Below are positions 8,673-15,991 of a DNA stretch of 64,000 bases, in pieces. The notes below the pieces were generated by a model that was not told where the DNA came from, made no database searches, and saw nothing but the letters and a program-made list of their open reading frames with translations. The stretch lies in NCBI GenBank assembly GCA_903912445.1, contig CAIWHP010000141.1, forward strand, positions 1-64,000, given 5' to 3'. The DNA comes from an uncultured Lentisphaerota bacterium. Lineage in GTDB: Bacteria > Verrucomicrobiota > Kiritimatiellia > CAIQIC01. The position numbers were made by a program, and so were the translations under genes. Each line of letters starts with the position of its first letter. The stretch's first letter is position 1.

Positions 8673-8700
8673 TTGTGTTTCGGTGCGCGGTTTGCAAAAT
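8673..8700 (+). promoter_or_regulatory. possible promoter for tRNA-Ser
   Basis: TTGTGT at 8673-8678 and CAAAAT at 8695-8700 are separated by 16 bases, and the tRNA starts 26 bases past the -10 box. The match to a sigma-70 consensus is modest, so this is tentative. Confidence 0.3.
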
Positions 8701-8726
8701 ATCTCCCGACCGTTTGCGGTGATCGT

Positions 8727-8821
8727 GGAGAGATGGCTGAGTGGCCGAAAGCGACGGTTTGCTAAACCGTTATACTGGATTATCTCCGGTATCGAGGGTT
8801 CGAATCCCTCTCTCTCCGCCA
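8727..8821 (+). tRNA. tRNA-Ser(GCU)
   Basis: The acceptor arm GGAGAGA (8727-8733) pairs with TCTCTCC (8811-8817), followed by discriminator G and an encoded CCA. The anticodon loop TTGCTAA places GCT at 8761-8763, reading AGC and AGU codons. The long variable arm typical of serine tRNAs lies between the anticodon arm and the T arm (GAGGGTTCGAATCCCTC). Confidence 0.97.
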
Positions 8822-8892
8822 GTCTTGCCGTGCGGCGCTTGACGGCAGGCGCAGGCGCGTGTTAGGTATGCCACGTCAGCAGGGGAACGACC

Positions 8893-9963
8893 ATGGCCGA
8901 AGAAAAAAATGATCAGCCGCAGAATCCGGAGCCGCCCAAGATCAAGTTGAACGGCAACGGGAAACACCCTACCGATAAACTGACCACCGCTTCCCAGGCG
9001 CTGCCGCCCAAAGTCAAGCTCGACATGGCGCCGCTCCGACCGGCGGCACCGCCAACGCTGAGTCCAACGCTTGGCGACTCGCGCAAGGATGCGACGCTGC
9101 GCCTCAACCTGCCGGGCAGCGACATCACCGAGACTGCGCCCTCCGTCGCGCGCAAGCAGACCTCCCGCATTGATATCCCCGGAGCCCCTGCCGGGATCAT
9201 GGCCAATAAGTCGACCGCACGCATCGAACTGCCGGACACGGTCATCGCCACGGCGGCCCCGAAGAAGGATACGAAGAAAGTGCTGTTGCCCGATACCGTG
9301 GTCGAGGCCCCCGCGCCGGTCATGGGCAAAAAACAGACCGCACCGATAGCGATCAAGAAGCAGACCTCCCGCGTGGAGTTGGACTCTACGGTGGTGGCGG
9401 CAGCGGCCCAAGAGGCCAAGAAGACGACCGCACGCATCGAACTGGGGGATGCCATCGGCATCGGCAAGCCGGCGCCGGAACCGGTGGCGCCGGGCGCGCG
9501 TCAGATTCCGCGTACCGTACGCATCAAGCAGCCGGAGATGCCGCCGACCATCTCGCTGAAGAAACCGTCGGCGCCCGCGCCGGTGGGCACGCCCCCCCCG
9601 TCCAGCAACATCCGCAAGAGCGAGACCGCGCGCATCGAACTGCCGCCGGAGACCATTGTCGAACAGCCGGTGACGCGCCGCAAGACCATCCGCATCAAAC
9701 GCCCGGGTGCCGAAGGCGAAGACATGCCCACCCAGCGCCCGACGCTGCAGATCCGGCGCGATGAAAGCGAAACGGCGCAGGAGCAACCGCCGCCGCTGGT
9801 CACGACGGAAGGCCCCGAGATCACGTCCGAGGAAGCCGAGGCGCCGGGCCTCATCTTCACCCTCTGTGCCGTCGCCGCCCTGATCATCTTCTCCGTACTG
9901 ATCTATGTGCTCGCCGCGCAGACCATCGCGCCCAATTTGCCGTTCCCCGGCAAGATAGTATAA
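8893..9963 (+). CDS. repeat-rich disordered protein with C-terminal membrane anchor
   Basis: I do not recognise a family for this 356-residue protein. Residues 1-310 are low in hydrophobics and rich in Lys, Thr, Pro, Ala and Glu. They contain about eight degenerate copies of a unit like K-x-T-[AS]-R-[IV]-[ED]-L-[PD], for example KSTARIELPDTV, KQTSRVELDSTV, KTTARIELGDAI and KSETARIELPPET. One hydrophobic helix (LIFTLCAVAALIIFSVLIYV) near residue 325 leaves a short tail, so it is probably a single-pass protein with the repeat region in the cytoplasm. GGGG precedes the ATG. trxA follows 21 bases after the stop codon. The repeats could be binding or phosphorylation sites (Thr/Ser beside Lys/Arg), which is speculation. 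Confidence 0.8.
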   Translation: MAEEKNDQPQNPEPPKIKLNGNGKHPTDKLTTASQALPPKVKLDMAPLRPAAPPTLSPTLGDSRKDATLRLNLPGSDITETAPSVARKQTSRIDIPGAPAGIMANKSTARIELPDTVIATAAPKKDTKKVLLPDTVVEAPAPVMGKKQTAPIAIKKQTSRVELDSTVVAAAAQEAKKTTARIELGDAIGIGKPAPEPVAPGARQIPRTVRIKQPEMPPTISLKKPSAPAPVGTPPPSSNIRKSETARIELPPETIVEQPVTRRKTIRIKRPGAEGEDMPTQRPTLQIRRDESETAQEQPPPLVTTEGPEITSEEAEAPGLIFTLCAVAALIIFSVLIYVLAAQTIAPNLPFPGKIV

Positions 9964-9964
9964 T
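9937..9964 (+). promoter_or_regulatory. likely promoter for trxA
   Basis: TTGCCG (9937-9942) and a perfect TATAAT (9959-9964) are separated by 16 bases. The -10 box overlaps the stop codon of the upstream gene. The trxA start is 20 bases downstream, with AAAGG as its ribosome site, leaving a very short leader. Confidence 0.5.
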
Positions 9965-9984
9965 TTCCGCAAGAAAGGTTTCCT

Positions 9985-10317
9985 ATGGCCGGTGCAAATA
10001 TCATTCAAGTCAACGACGCCAACTGGCAGAGCGAAGTGCTTAATTCCACCGTGCCCGTGCTGGTGGATTTTTGGGCCGAATGGTGCGGCCCGTGCCGCGC
10101 CATCGCACCGATGCTGGAGGAACTGGCGGCCGAACTGAACGGCAAGCTCAAGGTAGCCAAGGTCAATGTCGACGAGAGCCCCGACCTCGCTGGCCAGTTT
10201 GGCATCCGCTCCATCCCCACCCTGCTCGTGATCAAGGGCGGAACGGTGCAGCAGCAGATGGTCGGCGCGCTGGCGAAAGCCGCGCTGAAGGCCAAGCTCG
10301 ACCCGTACCTCGTCTGA
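9985..10317 (+). CDS. trxA: thioredoxin
   Basis: A 110-residue cytoplasmic dithiol-disulfide protein that supplies electrons to ribonucleotide reductase and other reductases. The active site WCGPC (in FWAEWCGPCRAIAPML) is intact and the cis-Pro segment is IRSIPTLLVIKGG. Length and spacing match thioredoxin 1, and there is no signal peptide. AAAGG lies 8 bases upstream of the ATG. It has its own likely promoter inside the end of the preceding gene, so it need not depend on the operon. A group of three degraded palindromic units follows before the next gene. Confidence 0.97.
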   Translation: MAGANIIQVNDANWQSEVLNSTVPVLVDFWAEWCGPCRAIAPMLEELAAELNGKLKVAKVNVDESPDLAGQFGIRSIPTLLVIKGGTVQQQMVGALAKAALKAKLDPYLV

Positions 10318-10397
10318 TGCGCCGCATCGGCGTGGCTGCCATGCTTTCCCTCTCCCGGCCTGTCCAATACTGAAGGGCATCCGGCAGCACTTGGGTC

Positions 10398-10477
10398 TTC
10401 CCGAGGGTTGGAGAACAGTGATACGGCCGGCTCCCCACGCTTGGATATCCCGTAACGCCCCCGTTCCAAGGTACGGC
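10398..10477. repeat. degraded palindromic element, three units (locus 3)
   Basis: TTCCCGAGGGTTGGAGAA at 10398, CTCCCCACGCTTGGATAT at 10431 and GTTCCAAGGTACGGCA near 10463 each match the family consensus imperfectly. They keep the spacing of about 31-33 bp. The last unit ends just before the start codon of the EamA gene. The preserved phase is the main reason for including them. Confidence 0.5.
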
Positions 10478-10479
10478 AG

Positions 10480-11367
10480 ATGAACTACGCCGGTGAACTG
10501 GCGGCGCTGGCGACCTCAGCCTGCTTTACCGCCAGCAGCCTCTCCTTCGCGCTCGCCGGTGCGCGCGTCGGCTCGCTCGCGGTCAACATCATCCGCCTGG
10601 TGATGGCACTCCTCGCGTTCATGGTGGTTGGTCTGGTGACCACCGGAGAGCTGTTCCCGTGCTCGGCCACGCCGGCGGCGTGGCTCTGGCTCTCCCTGTC
10701 CGGTCTCGCGGGCTTTTTCATCGGCGACCTCTGCCTCTTCCGCGCGTTCGTCGAGATCGGCCCGCGCCTCAGCATGCTGGTCATGGCGCTCGCCCCGCCG
10801 CTGACCGCGCTCGGCGGCTGGCTGGCACTCGGCGAGCAACTGACGGTATTGAAGCTGGCCGGCATGGCGCTGACCTTGGGCGGGGTGGCGTGGGTGGTGA
10901 CGGAGACGCCCGAGCACGGGGCAACGCATAAATTTTCCTGGCGCGGCGGAGTGCTCGCGTTCGGTGGTTGCCTCGGCCAGGCGGCGGGTGTGTTGCTGGC
11001 GAAGCCGGGGATGCAGGGCGTCGCCTCGCCCTTCGCGGCGACGGAAATCCGCCTGCTCACCGGCCTCGGTTGCTTCCTGGTGCTGGCCGCGGCGCTCGGC
11101 TGGTTTCCACAGGTCGCCCGTGGCTGCCGCGACCGGCGCGCCCTGGCCCAGATGGGACTCGGCGCGTTGACCGGGCCCTTCCTCGGCGTCTCGCTGCTGC
11201 TGTTTGCGATCACGCGCATCCCGACCGGGCTGGCCCAGACATTCGCCTCGCTGACGCCGGTGCTGATCATCCCGTTCTCGGCGGCGCTCTATCGCGAGCG
11301 CGTTTCGTGGCGGGCGCTGCTGGGCGCGCTGTTGGCCTTCGCCGGCGTAGCACTGCTGTTCTGCTGA
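10480..11367 (+). CDS. EamA/DMT-family transporter
   Basis: A 295-residue inner-membrane protein with ten predicted helices made of two EamA repeats, the second starting near FSWRGGVLAFGGCLGQAAG. The loops FIGDLCLFRAFVEIGPRLSMLVMALAP and ITRIPTGLAQTFASLTPVL are the paired family segments. Such carriers export amino acids, nucleotides or other metabolites, and the substrate cannot be told here. The ATG at 10480 follows a degraded palindromic unit without a clear Shine-Dalgarno. It is convergent with rfbC, with about 108 bases between their stop codons. Confidence 0.85.
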   Translation: MNYAGELAALATSACFTASSLSFALAGARVGSLAVNIIRLVMALLAFMVVGLVTTGELFPCSATPAAWLWLSLSGLAGFFIGDLCLFRAFVEIGPRLSMLVMALAPPLTALGGWLALGEQLTVLKLAGMALTLGGVAWVVTETPEHGATHKFSWRGGVLAFGGCLGQAAGVLLAKPGMQGVASPFAATEIRLLTGLGCFLVLAAALGWFPQVARGCRDRRALAQMGLGALTGPFLGVSLLLFAITRIPTGLAQTFASLTPVLIIPFSAALYRERVSWRALLGALLAFAGVALLFC

Positions 11368-11475
11368 AGGCGCCCACCAGCGCGCAGCAGGGCCGCCGGA
11401 TTCCCACCGCTATTTGCACACAACTGCATATAGTTCATCCAGCGCTGACCAGGGCGTGAAGCGCAGACGGCCAGT

Positions 11476-12045
11476 TCAGGAGGGCGGAAAAAACGGCAGG
11501 CGGTCCAGCGGGACTTCGGCCAGGCGCGGATAGGTGTGGTCCTTGCCGGAAAGGATCGGCGCGGTGACCGGCCACGTGATCCCCAGCGCGGGATCGTTCC
11601 ACGCAATGCCCCCGTCGTCGTCGGGGAAATAGAAATCGCTGCATTTATAGTGGACGTCGGCGATATCGCTGAGCACACAGAAGCCATGCGCGAAACCTGC
11701 CGGCACGAACGCCATCTGCTGGTTCTCGTCGGAAAGCGTGAAGCCGGCCGAGCGGCCGAAGGTCGGCGAGCCGCGGCGGAGGTCCACGACGACGTCGAAG
11801 ATCGCCCCGCGGATGACGGACACCAGCTTGGCCTGCGGATGGCGCACCTGGTAGTGCAGCCCGCGCAGGGCGTCGCGGCAGGAGCGCGAGTGGTTGTCCT
11901 GCACGAAATTGCAATGGACGCCGTGCTCCGCGAATTTTTTCGCATGGTAGGTTTCGCGGAAGAAACCGCGCGGGTCGCGAAAGCTTTTCGGCTGGAGCAG
12001 CAGGACGCCCGGCATGTTGGTGGGTTGGCAGAGCAGATCAGACAT
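11476..12045 (-). CDS. rfbC: dTDP-4-dehydrorhamnose 3,5-epimerase
   Basis: A 189-residue cupin enzyme for the third step of dTDP-L-rhamnose synthesis. The catalytic His is in ALRGLHYQ, preceded by FVQDNHSRSC. The later motifs PAGFAHGFCVLSD and Y-KCSDFYFPDDDGGIAWNDP are typical. I chose the ATG at 12045 because GAGG lies 9 bases upstream; upstream in-frame starts (12054, 12060) would sit on or before that site. It is last in a minus-strand operon, 15 bases after rfbA. The product completes an outer-membrane polysaccharide sugar supply, although rfbB is not in this window. Confidence 0.96.
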   Translation of the reverse strand: MSDLLCQPTNMPGVLLLQPKSFRDPRGFFRETYHAKKFAEHGVHCNFVQDNHSRSCRDALRGLHYQVRHPQAKLVSVIRGAIFDVVVDLRRGSPTFGRSAGFTLSDENQQMAFVPAGFAHGFCVLSDIADVHYKCSDFYFPDDDGGIAWNDPALGITWPVTAPILSGKDHTYPRLAEVPLDRLPFFPPS

Positions 12046-12060
12046 GAAGCGCATCCTCAA

Positions 12061-12927
12061 TCACGTTTGCGTCAGGCGCAACAAATAACGGCCGTATTCA
12101 GTCTTCTTCAGGCCCTCGGCCAGCTGGAGCAGCTGTTTTTTATCGATGTAGCCGAGACTGTAGGCGATCTCCTCGAGGCAGGCGATCTTCAGGCCCTGCC
12201 GCTCCTCGATGGTCTGCACAAAGTTGCCCGCCTGCAGCAGCGACTCGTGTGTGCCGGTGTCGAGCCAGGCGAGGCCACGGCCGAGCAGCTCCACCCGCAG
12301 GGCGCCGCGCTTGAGAAAGACGCGGTTGAGGTCGGTGATCTCCAGCTCGCCGCGCGCGGAGGGCTTGAGCACGGCGGCGGTCTTGACGACGGAGTTGTCG
12401 TAGAAATAGAGGCCCGGCACGGCGAAGTTCGACTTCGGCTGCGCCGGCTTTTCCTCAAGGCCGAGGACCTTGCCACGGCGGTCGAACTCCACGACGCCGT
12501 AGCGCTCGGGATCGCGCACGGAATAACCGAAAATCAGCCCACCCTTGCGCAGCCGGCCCGCGCGACGCAACACGTCGGAGAAGCCGTGGCCGTAAAAGAT
12601 GTTGACGCCGAGGATCAGGCAGACGCTGTCGCGCCCGATGAACTCGCGGCCAATGATGAAGGCCTGCGCCAGCCCCTCCGGGCGCGGCTGCTCCGCGTAG
12701 ACGAAGCGCACCCCCCACTGCGCGCCGGTGCCGAGCAGCTCGCGGAAGCGCGGCAGGTCCTGGGGCGTCGAGATGACGAGGATGTCGCGGATGCCGGCGA
12801 GCAGGAGGACCGACAGCGGATAGTAGATCATCGGCTTGTCGTAGACCGGCAACAACTGCTTGCTCACCACCCGTGTGATCGGATGCAGCCGGGTGCCCGA
12901 CCCGCCCGCCAAGATGATACCTTTCAT
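12061..12927 (-). CDS. rfbA: glucose-1-phosphate thymidylyltransferase with altered metal site
   Basis: A 288-residue nucleotidyltransferase that makes dTDP-glucose. The nucleotide-binding signature [11 protein letters not shown] and the segments [30 protein letters not shown] and [11 protein letters not shown] are all normal. The LGDNIFYG motif reads LGVNIFYG: residue 108 is Val (codon 12604-12606, GTC instead of GAC). In characterised RmlA enzymes this Asp and the Asp of WLDTGT hold the catalytic Mg2+, so activity is doubtful. The start overlaps the rfbD stop codon by ATGA. Everything else looks intact, so a recent mutation, a base error or a compensating paralogue are all possible. Confidence 0.94.
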   Translation of the reverse strand: MKGIILAGGSGTRLHPITRVVSKQLLPVYDKPMIYYPLSVLLLAGIRDILVISTPQDLPRFRELLGTGAQWGVRFVYAEQPRPEGLAQAFIIGREFIGRDSVCLILGVNIFYGHGFSDVLRRAGRLRKGGLIFGYSVRDPERYGVVEFDRRGKVLGLEEKPAQPKSNFAVPGLYFYDNSVVKTAAVLKPSARGELEITDLNRVFLKRGALRVELLGRGLAWLDTGTHESLLQAGNFVQTIEERQGLKIACLEEIAYSLGYIDKKQLLQLAEGLKKTEYGRYLLRLTQT

Positions 12928-13838
12928 GATTTCGCCCCCGTACGCTGTGGCCGGCTGATCGCCGCCTGCGCTTCTTCTAACAATTCGGCCCGATGCCGCG
13001 CAACAAATTCCGCGAGGTCCGCAGCCCACGGCCGCATCACGTCCAGCTTGGCGGCCTTCAGCCGGCTGTTTTCCAGGATCGAGTTCACCGGCCGGCGGGC
13101 CGGCGTCGGATAATCCGCGACGCCACACGGCGCGAGCTGGTGCGGCACCGCCATGGCAGCGAGGAAGGCGGAGGCGAAGCCAAACCACGTGGTGTGGCCC
13201 CCGGCGGTCGCATGAAAGACACCCTCGGCACGGGCCTCGATCACCGCGCGGATCTGCTCCGCCAGCCGCCACGACCAGGTCGGCGAGCCGTGCTGCTCGG
13301 CGATCACGCGCCGCGTCAGTTCCGGCTGGGCCAGGACGAGCCGCAGCATCGTCTTCGGAAAATTGCCGCCATGCCGGCCGTAGAGCCAGGCCGTGCGCAG
13401 AATGGCGAAGCGCGCGCCGCTCGCCCGCACGGCCTGCTCGCCCGCCAGCTTCGAAGCGCCATAGGCCGACAGCGGGCGCGTGGCGTCGTTCTCGCCATAG
13501 GGTTGCGGCACGGGCCGCGCCCCGTCAAAAACATAATCGGTGGAGATGTGGACGAGGTGGGCGCCGAGCACGCGCGCCGCGGCCGCCAGCAGGCGCGGCG
13601 CCTCCGCGTTGACCTGGAAAGCCAGCGCGCGCTGCGTCTCACAGTCGTCCACCCGCGTGAAGGCGGCGCAGTTGAGGATGACGTCGGGCCGCACGGCGGC
13701 GAGCTGGTCACGGATCTGGGCGGCATCGGAAGCGTCGAACTCCGGCAAGTCGGTGGCCACGAGCGCGTGCGCCGCGGACAGCACGGACTGACAATCGCGC
13801 CCTAACTGGCCACGCGCACCGGTGATCAGAATTTTCAC
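12924..13838 (-). CDS. rfbD: dTDP-4-dehydrorhamnose reductase
   Basis: A 304-residue extended short-chain dehydrogenase that makes dTDP-L-rhamnose with NAD(P)H. It has the Rossmann motif ITGARGQLG at the N-terminus, the catalytic YGASK, the sequence [10 protein letters not shown], and [16 protein letters not shown] near the C-terminus, as in RmlD. Its ends overlap by 4 bases with both neighbours (rfbA downstream, the DUF2304 gene upstream), a tightly coupled arrangement. All key residues are present, unlike rfbA beside it. Confidence 0.97.
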   Translation of the reverse strand: MKILITGARGQLGRDCQSVLSAAHALVATDLPEFDASDAAQIRDQLAAVRPDVILNCAAFTRVDDCETQRALAFQVNAEAPRLLAAAARVLGAHLVHISTDYVFDGARPVPQPYGENDATRPLSAYGASKLAGEQAVRASGARFAILRTAWLYGRHGGNFPKTMLRLVLAQPELTRRVIAEQHGSPTWSWRLAEQIRAVIEARAEGVFHATAGGHTTWFGFASAFLAAMAVPHQLAPCGVADYPTPARRPVNSILENSRLKAAKLDVMRPWAADLAEFVARHRAELLEEAQAAISRPQRTGAKS

Positions 13839-14386
13839 GGGGTGTCCGGTGGCCGGCGGGCCGTGGGCGGCGCCGGCGGGGTGGCGCGCTCCACCTCGAG
13901 CAGCCGCTGCTCGAGGATCGCCAGGCGGCGCGCCAGCCGCGCCGCGTCGTCGCGCGCGCGAGAGAGCATGATGGAAAAATGGAAGGAGACAAGCAGCAGA
14001 AAGGCGAAGATGACGATGACGATGGCGGTGACGTACTGCATGCCGGTGAGGCGCTGGAGCCAGACGAGCACCGTCGTCGGGTAGAGCGCGAAGAGCAGAA
14101 TGACGAGGCCGGTGGCGACCCAGAGCAGCGCGTAGCGCTCGTGCATCTGCGTGCGCCGCACGGCTTCCAGCGCGGCCACGAGCATGAGGAAGCTCAACAG
14201 GCCGGTGACCACGCGCAGCTTGAACTCCATCGTCACGTGCGCCGCCGTCAGGCCGGGGGTGAGCCCGGAGAGAAACAAGACGAGCGCCACGCCGCCCAGC
14301 AAGCCGAGGGACGCGAGCCAGCGGTTGCGCTTGCGCAGCGCGACGAAGGCAAACACGCTGGCCAGCACCAGCGCGCCGCCCAGCAT
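13835..14386 (-). CDS. DUF2304-family membrane protein
   Basis: A 183-residue inner-membrane protein with hydrophobic helices near residues 2-17, 24-45, 60-75, 88-106 and 119-138. They are followed by a short coiled coil (ARLARRLAILEQRLLEVE) and a Pro-rich tail. DUF2304 genes are often found beside dolichol-phosphate-mannose-type glycosyltransferases, as here, where the GT2 gene lies 14 bases upstream. A role in moving or anchoring a lipid-linked sugar is inferred from that pairing. The TTG or ATG start region is not strongly defined, and I follow the open frame from 14386. Confidence 0.72.
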   Translation of the reverse strand: MLGGALVLASVFAFVALRKRNRWLASLGLLGGVALVLFLSGLTPGLTAAHVTMEFKLRVVTGLLSFLMLVAALEAVRRTQMHERYALLWVATGLVILLFALYPTTVLVWLQRLTGMQYVTAIVIVIFAFLLLVSFHFSIMLSRARDDAARLARRLAILEQRLLEVERATPPAPPTARRPPDTP

Positions 14387-14400
14387 CTGGAGCAGCGAGC

Positions 14401-15153
14401 TCAGCGCGCCTCCTCCCCGGCGAGCGCCTTGCGCGCGAGCCGCGGGTTCACGGCGCGGGCGCGATCCACGAGCAGCGCCATGACCACGGTGAGCGCATAG
14501 TAGAACGCGGTGCGCTTTCCGATGCTGGAACAGCCGCCCTGCCGGAGCCGGAACGCCACCGGCGCCTCGGCCACGCCATAGCCCTGCCGCGTCAGCAGCG
14601 CCAACGATTCCGGCTCGGGATAGTCCGCCGGATAGGTCGCGGAAAAAAACCGCAGGGCCACGGCATTGACGAGTTGGAAGCCGCTGGTCGGGTCGGTGAT
14701 GCGCTGGCGGCAGGCATAGGAAAGCAGCGTCGACAGCACTCCGATGCCGACGCTACGCCAGCGGGAACTGGTGACCGTGCCGCTGCCGAGGAACCGCGAG
14801 CCGATGACCACATCGGCCCCGGTCTGCCTCATCGTCGCAAACAGCTGCGGAATTTCCGCCGGCGGATGCTGGCCGTCACCGTCGAGGCGGATGGCATAGC
14901 GGAACCCCCGGGAGGAGGCGAAGGCGAAGCCCGTCTGCATGGCGCCGCCGATGCCGAGGTTGCACGGCAGGTCGAGCACCATGGCGCCGTGCGCGCGCGC
15001 CACAGCGGCCGTGCCATCGGCGGAGCAATCGTTGATCACCGCGACGGCCAGATCCGGGAAATGCTCCGCGACCTCGTCCAACAACGGCCCCAGCGAGGCC
15101 TCTTCGTTGAACGCGGGTATGAGCACTATGGATTGTTGCGTCCAGTTTTCCAT
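14401..15153 (-). CDS. glycosyltransferase family 2 (DPM1/DPG-synthase type)
   Basis: A 250-residue cytoplasmic-face glycosyltransferase. It has the GT2 start (SIVLIPAFNEEASLG), a nucleotide-binding Asp in VINDCSADGTA, the DxD-type motif RLDGDGQHPP, VVIGSRFLGSG, and ITDPTSGFQLVN typical of the polyprenyl-phosphate glycosyltransferase group. The ATG at 15153 (MENWTQQS) is preferred to the upstream frame start. As first gene of the minus-strand operon GT2-DUF2304-rfbD-rfbA-rfbC, it probably helps build a rhamnose-containing surface glycan. The donor and lipid acceptor are inferred. Confidence 0.88.
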   Translation of the reverse strand: MENWTQQSIVLIPAFNEEASLGPLLDEVAEHFPDLAVAVINDCSADGTAAVARAHGAMVLDLPCNLGIGGAMQTGFAFASSRGFRYAIRLDGDGQHPPAEIPQLFATMRQTGADVVIGSRFLGSGTVTSSRWRSVGIGVLSTLLSYACRQRITDPTSGFQLVNAVALRFFSATYPADYPEPESLALLTRQGYGVAEAPVAFRLRQGGCSSIGKRTAFYYALTVVMALLVDRARAVNPRLARKALAGEEAR

Positions 15154-15303
15154 CTTGCCGTCTCTCGCGTACGGCGGCAGCATACCGACTTAGGCGGCGG
15201 GCCACAAACAAGAAAACAATGGGGCGCGGTCACGGACCGGCGCGGGATGGACGCGCTGGCGCAAAGGACCTACACCCACCAACGTCCTCCGCGGGTGCGC
15301 CCC

Positions 15304-15845
15304 ATGTGCAGCCACAGACAAGCTTTCATGTTGATCGAGCTGCTGGCGGTCATCGGCATCATTGCGCTCCTGCTCGCCCTGCTGAGGCCCACCATCGGCC
15401 GCATGAAGGAGCGCGCCATACGCATGCTCTGCGTCTCGCACCAACCAGACCTGGCGCGAATCCATCAGGCCTAGGTCAACGAGAAGAAAGCCTATCTTTG
15501 CCCGCTGAGCCCCAAGAAGCCATTGCGAGGTAATTCGTATTCCAGCTGCGGCATCAACGCCTACAACGGCGAGCGCAGTGCCGTTGGGCTCACGCCAGCC
15601 GACTACATTTTTCTGTCCCCGACAAGGTTCCCGGCCAAGCCCTTTCCCTCGGTTAAAAGGTCGAGGGTGACTGGGTTTGCGAGCCGCCCAACGGGAGGCT
15701 CAGCCTGAGCGCAGGCGGCTTTTTCTGCGGCCACAACCGCGGCGCGGTGCTGGCGTTTCTCGACGGCCACTCGACCTGGCTTTCCGCCAACGAAGCGGCG
15801 GATATGGGCTGGCACTTCTTCAAGGTCGAGAAGGGCAAGCCTTGA
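15304..15845 (+). pseudogene. decayed prepilin / H-X9-DG protein gene
   Basis: The frame from ATG 15304 begins with a type IV prepilin-like N-terminus (AFMLIELLAVIGIIALLLAL), then hits an in-frame TAG at 15472-15474. The same frame continues with plausible sequence (VNEKKAYLCPLSPKK, SCGINAYNGERSAVG) to about 15655. A one-base loss in the AAAA run near 15655-15658 then moves the rest to another frame. That frame reads VEGDWVCEPPNG and ends in HNRGAVLAFLDGHSTWLSA, an exact H-x9-DG tail. The Gly before the processing site is replaced by Ala. This family is expanded in PVC bacteria as pseudopilins. Two lesions argue for a true pseudogene over sequencing error. Confidence 0.8.
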
Positions 15846-15991
15846 CGTGCAGGTCCCTTTTCCGCAAAACGCGCACGGCGCACCTGCCGGCCCAGCCGAC
15901 GGAGGCGCGTGCGCCACAGGTTCTTTTTCTGCGTCGTTGACAAGCGGCGCGGTGCGTGGTTTTAATAACCACCGTTTTGCGGAGCAGCCTG

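Noticed and set aside
11536-13113. 525-residue plus-strand ORF opposite rfbC, rfbA and rfbD
   Set aside because: Shadow of the conserved rhamnose genes; composition is Arg-, Ala- and Gly-heavy with no domains.
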